Source of the DNA: Geodermatophilus sp. YIM 151500
GTDB lineage: Bacteria > Actinomycetota > Actinomycetes > Mycobacteriales > Geodermatophilaceae
Length of the DNA: 64,000 nt
NCBI RefSeq assembly: GCF_025716945.1
Contig: NZ_JAOVZT010000002.1
Location: forward strand, 30,089 to 94,088
Direction: 5' to 3'
Shown piece by piece: positions 39,028-46,953 of the stretch (position 1 is its first letter; each line of letters opens with the position of its first letter). The notes beneath the pieces are model-generated. The model worked only from the letters and a program-made list of their open reading frames with translations, made no database searches and had not been told where the DNA came from. Made by a program: the position numbers and the translations under genes.

Positions 39028-40452
39028 TCAGGCGTCCGTCCGCGAGGCGGCCTCGGGATCGCCCCGCGTGGTGCCCGCGGGGCGGTCCCGCGAGCCGAAC
39101 GAGTACTCGATGAGGAACAGCACGACGCCGACCGCGATCAGACCGGCGCACCAGATCAGTGATGACGGGTCGTCGTAGACGGCGAACCCGAGGATGGCCA
39201 GGTTGCCGATCAGTCCGAGGACCAGCAGGGGCGTGTTGGCCCGGTAGGTGCGCCCGTCCTCGTCCTGCCCACGCAGCTTGAAGCATGCGACGATCACCAG
39301 GGCGTAGATGGCCAGGAGCAGGACGACGGTCACCAGGGCGAGCGTGTTGACCAGGTCGATGCCACCGGCACTGACGAAGATGCTGCCGGCGATCAGCAGG
39401 GTCGCGACCACCGCCGCGCTGAAGAGCAGCCCGACCCACGGGCTGCGGCGGGTGGCGTGGATCTTGGCGAAGACGCCGGGGACGACGTCCTCCTTGGCCA
39501 TGCCGTAGAGGATCCGCGGCTGGGTGACGATGGTGACCAGCGTGGTGTTGGTGATCGCGATCAGCGCGATGACGGAGAACAGCGTGGTCATGAAGTCGGT
39601 CGAGAAGGGCAGGATGCCCTGCCTCACGACCTCGAGCAGGGCTGCATCGGAGCCCGCCAGCTGGTCGGTCGGCACGGTGAGCGCGGCGGCCATGGACACC
39701 AGGACGTAGACCAGTCCCGCGACGACCATGCCGCCGACCAGCGACCGCGGGAAGGAGCGGTACGGGTCGATCGTCTCCTCCGCGACGTTGGCCGTGTTCT
39801 CGAAGCCGGTCATCGCGAAGAACGAGAAGGCGATGCCGGCGAGGACCGCGAGCGCCGGGTTGCCCGAGACGCTGATGTCGGCCAGGACCCCGAAGTCGGC
39901 GTCGCCCCGGGCGATGAACCAGACGCCGATCAGCATGATGATGAGCAGGCCGGCGACCTCGACGAAGGTCATCAGCATGTTCATCACCACCGACTCGGTG
40001 ATGCCGATGAAGTTGACGATCACCAGCGCCAGCAGGAAGACCAGGGAGACCAGCAGCGCGGGCGGGCTCTCCCACAGCGTGGCGAAGTAGGAGGCGAACC
40101 CGGTGGCCAGCGACCCCGTCGCCGCGAAGCTGGCCGACAGGAACGACACGGTGACCAGGAAGGTCAGCGCCGTGCTGCCGAAGGCCTTCTTGATGTAGAG
40201 CGCGGCACCGGCGGCCTGCGGGTACTTGGTCACCAGCTCGGCGTAGGCCGACCCGGTGATGGCTGCGACGGTGACGCCGAGGGCGAACGCGATCCAGAAC
40301 GCTCCGCCGACGGCGGCGGCGACCAGGCCGATCAGGACGTAGATCCCGGAGCCGAGGACGTCGCCGAGAGTGTAGAAGAACAGCTGCGCCCCGGTGATGG
40401 ACCTCCGGAGACCGCCGCCCTCGTCGACTGCGGTGGTGCGGGGCTCGGCCAC
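39028..40452 (-). CDS. APC-family amino-acid permease
   Basis: A 474-residue transporter with about twelve membrane segments. The conserved first helix carries GDVLGSGIYVLIGLVAAAVGG, with the unwound G-S-G-I-Y substrate-binding segment. FSFFAMTGFENTANVAEE in helix 6 is also characteristic, and a charged tail follows the last helix. It probably imports an amino acid or amine; the exact substrate is not evident. GTG start with GCGAGGGA upstream. It heads a two-gene operon with the universal stress protein. Confidence 0.9.
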   Translation of the reverse strand: MAEPRTTAVDEGGGLRRSITGAQLFFYTLGDVLGSGIYVLIGLVAAAVGGAFWIAFALGVTVAAITGSAYAELVTKYPQAAGAALYIKKAFGSTALTFLVTVSFLSASFAATGSLATGFASYFATLWESPPALLVSLVFLLALVIVNFIGITESVVMNMLMTFVEVAGLLIIMLIGVWFIARGDADFGVLADISVSGNPALAVLAGIAFSFFAMTGFENTANVAEETIDPYRSFPRSLVGGMVVAGLVYVLVSMAAALTVPTDQLAGSDAALLEVVRQGILPFSTDFMTTLFSVIALIAITNTTLVTIVTQPRILYGMAKEDVVPGVFAKIHATRRSPWVGLLFSAAVVATLLIAGSIFVSAGGIDLVNTLALVTVVLLLAIYALVIVACFKLRGQDEDGRTYRANTPLLVLGLIGNLAILGFAVYDDPSSLIWCAGLIAVGVVLFLIEYSFGSRDRPAGTTRGDPEAASRTDA

Positions 40453-40538
40453 GGGTCCCTCGCTTCGGCGTCGAGCGCGAGCTGATGACGGATGATCGTG
40501 CTCCTCCTCCCGGCCCGCTGCTCGGCGAACGCCGAACC

Positions 40539-41036
40539 TCAGCCGGGGCCGATCTCGGCGCGCGTCAGGCCGTGGGCGTCAGCCGTGGGTGTCAGGTGCG
40601 TCGCTGGCCCCAGCGGCCCTGCTGCGGTGGACCGGTCCTCGCCCTGCGCGGCCACGATGTCGAGCACCCTGGCCGCGCCTGCGGCGCGGATCAGCTCGTC
40701 CTCCAGGTCTACGACGCAGGCGAAGACTGCGGGCTCGACGCCGCTCGGCCCGACCTGCGCCGAGGCGCGTCGCACGATCGCCTCCTCGGCCCGGTCGCAC
40801 AGCACCGTCACCCGGGCACCGGCGGACGAGCCCGAGACGAGGAACCGCCGGACGTTCGTCGCACCGCCCACGGCCAGGACTCGCACGCCCTCGCCGGCCA
40901 GGTCGCGGCCACGACGGACGGCGACCGCCTCGAGCGCTGCGCGGTCGCTGTCCCCTTCGATGACGAGGACCGCCGACGTCCCCGCAGCGGTGCGCTGCTG
41001 CTCGTCGGCCGCGGACGGTCGGACGAAGGCATCCAT
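40539..41036 (-). pseudogene. Truncated TOPRIM (OLD-type nuclease-like) gene
   Basis: The open frame encodes a TOPRIM-like domain: the Glu motif VLVIEGDSDRAALEA, then VLAVGGATNVRRFL, VLCDRAEE and FACVVDLEDELIRAAG. This matches the stand-alone TOPRIM part of OLD-family endonucleases seen in related actinobacteria. The usual DxD in the CDaD position reads C-D-R-A, and after AAQGE the sequence diverges into low-complexity residues and stops about 40 residues early. No start with a ribosome-binding site is seen; I use ATG 41036. The upstream part of the frame lies antisense to another broken gene. Confidence 0.5.
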
Positions 41037-41163
41037 CCCGGGGACGATCCACGGCCGGGGCGCCGGAGCGGCAACCGCGTTCGGAGCGTCAGCTCTGCCC
41101 GACGGTGGTGGACGCGTCGGCGGCCGGGACCGGGTCTCCAGCTGGCGGAGCCACTGCCCGAGA

Positions 41164-41857
41164 GTGCGCTCGGCGAGGTCGGCCCGCGCTCTGCCGCTGG
41201 TCGGTCTCGCCCTCGTGGACAGCATCAACCCGTCCGCGCTCGTCGCGGCCGCGGTCATCCTGACCTAGTCGCGACCCGAGCACCGCATGCCGGGGTTGCT
41301 CGCCTACGTCGCCGGGTGTTCGTCAGCTACCGGCCCTCGGGCTGCTGGTGCTGGCCGGCATCGACGGCCTCCTGGGCCTGGCCCGCGACCTCGCGGAGTC
41401 CCGGACGCTGCTCGTCGGGCAGGCGGTCGCCGGCGGCCTGCTGCTGCTGTACGCCGTCCTCGCCCCGGCGACCGTGGATGCCCGCACGCGACGCCGACGC
41501 GACGAACTGCTGCGTAAGGCGCTGCGCCCGGGGCTGCTGTTCGTCTACGGCGGGTACGTGACCGCGGCAGAGCTCGTCACCGCCCTGCCGTACTTCGCCG
41601 CACTGGCCCTGCTCGGGGACGCCGCCCTGCCGTTCCCGGCCACCCTCGCCGTGCTGGTCGTCTACTGCCTGGTCTTCGTGACCCCGCCGGTGGGCGTGGC
41701 CGTGCTGTACCGACGTCGCCGCGAGCGGATCGACGCCTGGGTGGGACGACAGGGCGAGAGGCCGGGCGGTCGCGGCCGCGAGGCCCTCCTGTGGATCGCC
41801 GGCATCGCCGGGTTCGTCCTGCTGTCCCGGGCGCTCGCCGGTCTCGGGGTCCTGTAG
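41164..41857 (+). pseudogene. Broken GAP/CcdA-like multi-pass membrane protein gene
   Basis: The 5' part (from GTG 41164) encodes LPLVGLALVDSINPSALV, the typical first helix of a GAP/LysE-like membrane family. It hits an in-frame TAG at 41266-41268. The same frame continues RPEHRMPGLLAYVAG, then two single-base losses near 41317 and 41331 shift the reading to a second frame. That frame encodes the remaining helices and a normal end (VLLSRALAGLGVL). One nonsense and two frameshift changes point to a real pseudogene, though sequencing error could explain the indels. Confidence 0.65.
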
Positions 41858-41939
41858 CGCTCAGTTCCGGCCGGCCGGCCGGTCACACCTGACGGCGAGC
41901 CGCGAAGACGAGGGCGGGTGCCCTCAGGAGAGGTGGGCC

Positions 41940-43478
41940 GTGGACGACCGGACGACCGCAGCAGGTGGGACGACGACCAGCGCTCCGCGGCTGGACCTGC
42001 GCAGCGGCACCCAGCGGACGTTCGCGCACGTCCTGGCGAACGCCCTGCTGGTCTCGGTCGTCAACTACACCCTGTGGTTCGCGGTGACGTTCTGGGTCTA
42101 CCTGGAGACCCGCTCGGTGTTCGCCACCGGTCTCATCGCCGGCATCTTCCTGGTGGCGACGGCGTCCACCGGCATCTGGTTCGGCAGCATCGTCGACCAC
42201 CACCGCAAGCACCGGGTGCTCCAGGCCTCCGCGGCCGCGTCACTGGCCATCTACCTGGTCTGCCTGGCCGGCTACCTGATCACGCCGGCCGGGGTGTTCC
42301 GCGACCCGGCCAGCGTGCGGCTGTGGGTCTTCGTGGTGCTGCTCATGCTCGGCGTCATCGCCGGCAACCTGCGCACGATCGCGCTGCCCACCCTGGTCAC
42401 CCTGCTCGTTCCCGAGGGGCTGCGGGACCGGGCCAACGGGCTGGTCGGCACTACCTCCGGGGTGTCGTTCCTGGTCACCTCGGTGATCAGCGGCCTGCTC
42501 GTGGCGGCCGGAGGCATGCGGTACGTGCTGCTGCTCTCCGTCGTTGTCCTGGCCGGCTCGCTGCTGCACCTGGCCCGGGTGCGGATCCCCGAGCGCCGCG
42601 TGGTCACCTCGGCGGCCGCCCAGGGCGAGTCGGACGCTGCTCTCGACCCCGGGCGCGGGGTCGACGTCCGGGGCACGCTGCGGCTGGTCCGCGGCGTTCC
42701 TGGCCTGCTCGCGCTGATCGCCTTCTCCTGCTTCAACAACTTCCTCGGCGGGACGTTCATGGCCCTGATGGACGCCTACGGCCTGTCGCTGGTGTCTGTG
42801 CAGGTCTGGGGTCTCCTGTGGGGTGCGCTGGGCGGGGTGATGATCGTCGGCGGTCTCGCCGTCGCCCGCTTCGGGCTCGGCGCGAACCCGGTCCGCACGC
42901 TGCTGCTGGTCAACGTCGTCCTGTGGCTCGGGACGGCGCTCTTCCCGCTGCGCTCCTCGATCGTCCTGCTGGCGCTCGGCATGACCGTCTTCCTGTTCCT
43001 GATGCCCTTTGCGGAGGCCTCGGAGCAGACGGTGCTCCAGCGGGTGGTGCCCTACGAGCGGCAGGGCCGGGTGTTCGGCTTCGCGCAGAGCGTGGAGCAG
43101 GCCGCCTCGCCGCTGACCGCCTTCCTCATCAGCCCGATCGCGCAGTTCGTCGTCATCCCGTTCATGACCGACGGCGCCGGTGCCGGCGCGATCGGCGGCT
43201 GGTTCGGCACCGGTCCCGACCGCGGCCTGGCCCTCGTGTTCGTGGTGACCGCACTGGTCGGCCTGCTGGCCACCGTGCTCGCCCTGCTCAGTCGTCCCTA
43301 CCGCCGCTTGTCCGCCGCCTACCGCACGTCCGGCCCGTCCACGGTCACCGACGAGGAGCCGGCGGTCGAGGTGACCGTGGCCGCGCCCGCCCGGCTGCTC
43401 GAGGAGGCCGTGGAGGTCGCGGTCGAGCGCCACCCCGCCGAGGCGGCGCCACCGGCTCCGGGGTCCGGAGCCCGGTGA
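41940..43478 (+). CDS. MFS transporter
   Basis: A 512-residue major facilitator with about twelve membrane segments. The A-like loop after helix 2 reads GSIVDHHRKHRVLQ. Both termini are extended and charged: about 30 residues before helix 1 and about 65 Ala/Glu/Val-rich residues after helix 12. The family resembles drug/efflux carriers, but no substrate is indicated. The GTG start has AGGAGAGG 6 nt upstream. It lies immediately downstream of the broken membrane-protein gene. Confidence 0.85.
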   Translation: MDDRTTAAGGTTTSAPRLDLRSGTQRTFAHVLANALLVSVVNYTLWFAVTFWVYLETRSVFATGLIAGIFLVATASTGIWFGSIVDHHRKHRVLQASAAASLAIYLVCLAGYLITPAGVFRDPASVRLWVFVVLLMLGVIAGNLRTIALPTLVTLLVPEGLRDRANGLVGTTSGVSFLVTSVISGLLVAAGGMRYVLLLSVVVLAGSLLHLARVRIPERRVVTSAAAQGESDAALDPGRGVDVRGTLRLVRGVPGLLALIAFSCFNNFLGGTFMALMDAYGLSLVSVQVWGLLWGALGGVMIVGGLAVARFGLGANPVRTLLLVNVVLWLGTALFPLRSSIVLLALGMTVFLFLMPFAEASEQTVLQRVVPYERQGRVFGFAQSVEQAASPLTAFLISPIAQFVVIPFMTDGAGAGAIGGWFGTGPDRGLALVFVVTALVGLLATVLALLSRPYRRLSAAYRTSGPSTVTDEEPAVEVTVAAPARLLEEAVEVAVERHPAEAAPPAPGSGAR

Positions 43479-43516
43479 CCCGCGCGGTTCCGGCGTCGCG
43501 ACACCGCCGTACCGCG

Positions 43517-43569
43517 GAGGCTGCATCGCGCCGGCGCGAGCCCGAGGCTGCATCGCGCCGGCGCGAGCC
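43517..43569. repeat. Two 26-bp direct repeats, each with a 14-bp perfect palindrome
   Basis: Units 43517-43542 and 43544-43569 share GAGGCTGCATCGCGCCGGC and more. Each contains TCGCGCCGGCGCGA, a perfect palindrome. They lie between the convergent MFS and hydrolase genes and end 12 bases before the hydrolase stop, so a bidirectional terminator is possible. Confidence 0.65.
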
Positions 43570-43580
43570 GGCGGGACCGG

Positions 43581-44366
43581 CTAGCGGGTGCGGAGGACGT
43601 CGGTGAGCAGGTCGGCCATGGCACGCGGCTCCCAGCTGTGCTGGGCGCCGGCGACCTCGGCGCGGGTGGCATCGGGGAGGGCGGCCGCCAGTGACGCGGC
43701 CGCGGCCGGCATCTCGTCGAAGGTGTCCTCGCCGACGACGAGCAGCGTGGGTACGTCGAGCGTGCCGAAGAGCTCGCGGTGCGGTGCCGACATGGCCCAT
43801 TCCAGGGCCTGGGCGTCGGCGCGCAGGCTCTCCGCGTGGGCGACGAACGGCTCCCAGAGCGGCGAGGCCCGCAGGCCCTCGAGCACCTCGAGCGGGATGT
43901 CCTTCATGTAGTGCGACACCGCGCCGGGGCGGTCGCCGGCGTCGAGCAGCCGGTACAACTCCGCGGTCCACTCCGGCACCCCGTCGGCAGCGGGGTCCAG
44001 CGGGGCCTCGAAGAGGACGAGCCGGTCGACCGGCAGGCCCTCGGCGGCGGCGCGGAGGGCGATGGCGCAGCCGGAGGAGTGACCGCACAGCGCCGCCCTG
44101 CCTCCGGCGATGTCGATCAGGGCGCTCACGGCGGCCAGCTCGTCGGTCAGGTCCACCCGTCCCTCGCGGAAGGAGTCGGCACGGCCGACGCGGTCGTGGA
44201 CGACCGTCGTGAACCCGCGCTCGGCGAGCAGCTCGGCGGTCTCGGTGGTCTGCGGGTCGATGGCGCGGAACGGCCCGGCCCCCGCGACGAAGACGACGGC
44301 GGGGCCCTCGCCCCGGCGGTCGTACCCGATGGTGTCGCCGCGGGAGGACGTCACGTGCTCGGTCAT
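43581..44366 (-). CDS. Alpha/beta-hydrolase
   Basis: A 261-residue hydrolase of the small alpha/beta fold. The nucleophile elbow G-H-S-S-G is at residues 95-99 (Ser 97), an Asp is expected in VVGEDTFDEM, and His is in GAQHSWEPRAM. Typical short loops (FVAGAGPFRAID) replace a lid. The substrate is unknown. The ATG at 44366 has GGAG upstream; the longer frame adds only 11 residues. Confidence 0.82.
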   Translation of the reverse strand: MTEHVTSSRGDTIGYDRRGEGPAVVFVAGAGPFRAIDPQTTETAELLAERGFTTVVHDRVGRADSFREGRVDLTDELAAVSALIDIAGGRAALCGHSSGCAIALRAAAEGLPVDRLVLFEAPLDPAADGVPEWTAELYRLLDAGDRPGAVSHYMKDIPLEVLEGLRASPLWEPFVAHAESLRADAQALEWAMSAPHRELFGTLDVPTLLVVGEDTFDEMPAAAASLAAALPDATRAEVAGAQHSWEPRAMADLLTDVLRTR

Positions 44367-44500
44367 GGGCGCTGCTCCGTCGCCGCAGGGATTGGTCACG
44401 GATCAGACGCGCCGGGGTCGGGGAACTCATCGCGTGCGCCGTGACGGCCGTGGAGCAGGGGTATGACTCCGCCGCCGAAGATCCACTGCGCTCCGCCGCC

Positions 44501-45088
44501 ATGGCGCACGACACGTACACGGTGGAGCGGTCGGCGACGGTGGCCGCGCCACCCGAGCGCGTGTACGAGCGGATCGTCGACCTCCACCGGTGGACGGCGT
44601 GGTCACCGTGGGAGGAGGTGGACCCGGCCATGCACCGCGAGTACTCGGGTGCCGAGTCCGGGGTCGGCGCCGTGTACGCCTGGTCGGGCAACCGCAAGGC
44701 CGGCGCGGGCCGGATGACCGTCGTCGAGGCCACCGAGTCCTCGCGGGTGTGCATCGACCTGGCCTTCGACGAACCGTTCAAGGCCCGCAACGACACCCGC
44801 TTCTCGATCGAACCCGACGGAGCCGGCTCGCGGGTCACCTGGACCATGACCGGCCGCGAGACTGTCGGCGTCCGGGTGATGAGCCTCGTCAAGCCGATGG
44901 ACGCGATGGTGGGCCCGGACTTCGAGCGAGGCCTGACCCGACTGCGTGGGGTGGTCGGACGCCGGCCGAGCGCTGAGCGCAGTCGGGTCCCGGCCGTGCG
45001 GAGTCCCTCCGGTCCTGCCGACCGGCGTCAGCCCTTCTGCAGCGCCTCGGCGAGCATCACGAGGATGCCACTGGGGCCTCGGACGTAG
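44501..45088 (+). CDS. SRPBCC (START-like) family protein
   Basis: 195 residues. Residues 1-150 form a polyketide-cyclase-like SRPBCC domain: VERSATVAAPPERVYERIVDLHRW, SPWEEVDPAM, and the last helix with DFERGLTRLRG. This is a hydrophobic-ligand-binding fold. The final 40 residues after GVVGRRP are Arg/Ser/Pro-rich and overlap the convergent VOC gene by 61 bases, so the natural stop may have been lost. The ATG at 44501 is chosen over upstream starts by domain boundary. Confidence 0.75.
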   Translation: MAHDTYTVERSATVAAPPERVYERIVDLHRWTAWSPWEEVDPAMHREYSGAESGVGAVYAWSGNRKAGAGRMTVVEATESSRVCIDLAFDEPFKARNDTRFSIEPDGAGSRVTWTMTGRETVGVRVMSLVKPMDAMVGPDFERGLTRLRGVVGRRPSAERSRVPAVRSPSGPADRRQPFCSASASITRMPLGPRT

Positions 45089-45465
45089 GTGAGCTTGTAC
45101 GCGTCCTCGTAGGTGGCCACGCCGCGCAGCGGGTGGCAGCCGTGCCGCGCTGCGATGCGGAGCGCCTCGTCGATGTCGTCCACGGCGAAGGCCACGCGGT
45201 GCATGCCGATCTCGTTGGGCCGGGTCGGTTCGGTCTCGATCGCGGCGGGGTGGACGTATTCGAACAGCTCGAGGCGGCCGCCGCCGTCCGGCGTCTGCAG
45301 CATGGCGATGCGGGCGTGGTTGCCGTCGAGACCGACGGCGGTGTCGGTCCAGTCCCCGCTGACCGTGTCGCGGCCGAGGACGATCAGCCCGAGGTCGGTG
45401 AAGAACGCGATGGCCGCCTCGAGGTCCCGGACGGCGATGCCGACGTTGTCCAGCTTGATGGCCAT
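45028..45465 (-). CDS. VOC (glyoxalase/bleomycin-resistance-like) family protein
   Basis: A 145-residue two-module VOC protein. The first beta-alpha-beta-beta-beta unit starts LDNVGIAVRDLEAAIAFFTDLGL and the second starts MHRVAFAVDDIDEAL. Possible metal ligands are His in MHRVAF and Glu in LELFEYVHP. Family members are metal-dependent isomerases, dioxygenases or drug-binding proteins. The ATG is 6 nt from a TAGCGT box, so it is predicted leaderless. Confidence 0.87.
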   Translation of the reverse strand: MAIKLDNVGIAVRDLEAAIAFFTDLGLIVLGRDTVSGDWTDTAVGLDGNHARIAMLQTPDGGGRLELFEYVHPAAIETEPTRPNEIGMHRVAFAVDDIDEALRIAARHGCHPLRGVATYEDAYKLTYVRGPSGILVMLAEALQKG

Positions 45466-45471
45466 GCGTCG

Positions 45472-45477
45472 ACGCTA
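45472..45477 (-). promoter_or_regulatory. -10 box (TAGCGT on the minus strand) of the VOC gene
   Basis: It ends 6 nt before the ATG at 45465, consistent with a leaderless mRNA. Confidence 0.42.
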
Positions 45478-45614
45478 GGTCAGCGGTCCGCACGGCGTCG
45501 ATCTCCCGGAGCTCGGGACCGCGTGTACGGACAGCCACTTCGCGATGGCGAAGGAGGCGGTGGGCGCGCGCTCCCGGCGACGCTGCAGCGGCCGCCGTGA
45601 TCACCGGTGGACGT

Positions 45615-45900
45615 CGTCGCCCGGGCGCGAAGGCCGCCAGGCCCATGTGCTTCGGGACATCGTCGTGGACCGCTGCCATGCCGCCGCGCACCAGGTACGT
45701 CTCGTGCCAGAAGCCGGTCCCGCCGGTGTCGCGGAGAAAGCCCCGCCACCAGGTGCGGTGGGGGTCCGACCGGGTCCAGGTCTCGAGGGAGTCGAGGTCG
45801 CGCCAGCACTGGCGCATGCCGACGTGCAGGGGGACCGCCGATTCCAGCAGCGCTTCGTGGTCGAGCAGGCCGTCCGGCCGCTCGGTGGCCGAGCGGCCTG
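45615..45900 (-). pseudogene. Remnant of a DUF4188 (haem-dependent-like monooxygenase) gene
   Basis: The minus-strand frame carries GLLDHEALL, then MRQCWRDLDSLETWTR, HRTWWRGFLRD, GGTGFWHETYLVRGG and GLAAFAP. These match the order of conserved blocks in DUF4188 proteins. The N-terminal 40 or so residues are absent, and after GLAAFAP the frame continues with no recognisable ending, into antisense sequence. No usable start codon is seen. This is one of several broken genes in this stretch. Confidence 0.5.
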
Positions 45901-45905
45901 GTCGC

Positions 45906-46088
45906 ATGACACGAGTGGTTGTGCGGTTCCTGCCCGCGACGGTGCTGACCGGAGCCGGGGTGGGCCTGATGATGGCCTCCATCGGCTCCGCCGCGGTCGT
46001 CGAGCTGGGCCGGGTCCGCGCCCGGGACGTCGGGACGCCGGCGCCCGCGTCCGCACCGGTTCCCGCCATCACCGCGGTGCAGCGGTGA
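45906..46088 (+). CDS. 60-residue membrane peptide, possibly a fragment of a DHA2-type MFS transporter
   Basis: ATG 45906 opens a 60-residue frame with one clear hydrophobic stretch (FLPATVLTGAGVGLMMASIGSAAVV) and a Pro/Ala-rich end. LPATVLTGAGVGLMM resembles a late helix of EmrB/QacA-type drug exporters, so it may be a decayed fragment. It overlaps the start of the broken SDR gene by 4 bases. No ribosome-binding site is evident. Whether it is expressed is uncertain. Confidence 0.35.
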   Translation: MTRVVVRFLPATVLTGAGVGLMMASIGSAAVVELGRVRARDVGTPAPASAPVPAITAVQR

Positions 46089-46733
46089 ACGGCACGCGCA
46101 CCGCCGCGCGGCTCCGCGGCCGCTACGGCCCATGCGCCGTGGTGACCGGCGCCTCCTCCGGCATCGGGCAGGCGTGCGCCGGGCACCTGGCCGCCACCGG
46201 CCTGGACGTGGTGCTCGTCGCCCGCCGCGCCGACCTGTTGGCCGGGCTCGCCGAGCGGCTGCACGCCGAGCACGGCGTGCAGACCCGGGTACTTGCCGTC
46301 GACCTCGCCGGGGCGTCCGGACCCCGGCAGGTCGCCGTGCAGACCGCGGATCTCGATGTGGGCCTGCTGGTGCAGGCGGCGGGGTTCGGCACGGCCGGGT
46401 CCTTCCTGGACGCCGACCTGGCCGAACAGCTGGAGATGCTGGACGTGAACTGCCGGGCCGTGCTGGGCCTGGCGCACCGGTTCGCGCCCCGGTTCACCGC
46501 CCGGCCCCGGGGTGGCGGGATGGTGTTGTTCGGCTCGCTGGTGGGCCGCCAGGGGGCGCCAGGGGCGGCCCACTACGACGCCACTAAGGCCTGGGTGCAG
46601 GCCCTCGGCGAGGCGCTGCACGTCGAGCTCGGGCCGCGCGGCGAGCAAGGTCCTCGGCGGCTCGCTGGCCCCGCTGCCGCGACCGCTGCGCGCCCGCGTC
46701 ATGGGCCGGGTCATGAGGTCGCTGACCGCATGA
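46085..46733 (+). pseudogene. Short-chain dehydrogenase with internal deletion and frameshift
   Basis: The N-terminal two thirds are a good SDR: TGASSGIG cofactor motif near residue 23, LLVQAAGFG, FGSLVGRQG and the catalytic Y-x3-K in HYDATKAWV. Around 46640, just after HVELGPRG, about 45 codons that normally include the PG motif are missing. The reading then shifts frame into SKVLGGSLAPLPRPLRARVM, the usual SDR end, and stops at 46731-46733. Read without the shift, the frame runs far past into unrelated sequence. I conclude it is inactivated. Confidence 0.6.
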
Positions 46734-46953
46734 CCCGGCCCCCGGGTAGGGCACGGCGCTCAGGCTGGCTCGACGGGCCGTGCGAGCCGGCGGAACAGGT
46801 CGATGTCCGGATGAGGAACCTGCATCGGGGAGGCAGCGCTCGGACGACGCCGTCCGCGGGCCCGTCCCGCAAGGCCCGCCCGGTGATCATCCCCGCGGAG
46901 GTGCGCTCTGCAGGACCCCGGGACCGCCGTCGGGCCGGCGCCCGCGTCGCCCG

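Noticed and set aside
40492-41268. 258-codon plus-strand frame as a complete gene
   Set aside because: Most of it is antisense to the TOPRIM sequence; only its last 35 codons look like coding sequence (first helix of the broken membrane protein).
44603-46714. 703-codon minus-strand frame
   Set aside because: It is a chain of shadows across SRPBCC, VOC and SDR genes. Only the DUF4188-like segment at 45615-45900 looks like former coding sequence.
46734-46953. Possible small gene between the SDR remnant and the short ALDH gene
   Set aside because: Frames on both strands lack a ribosome-binding site or recognisable protein pattern; I treat it as non-coding or decayed sequence.
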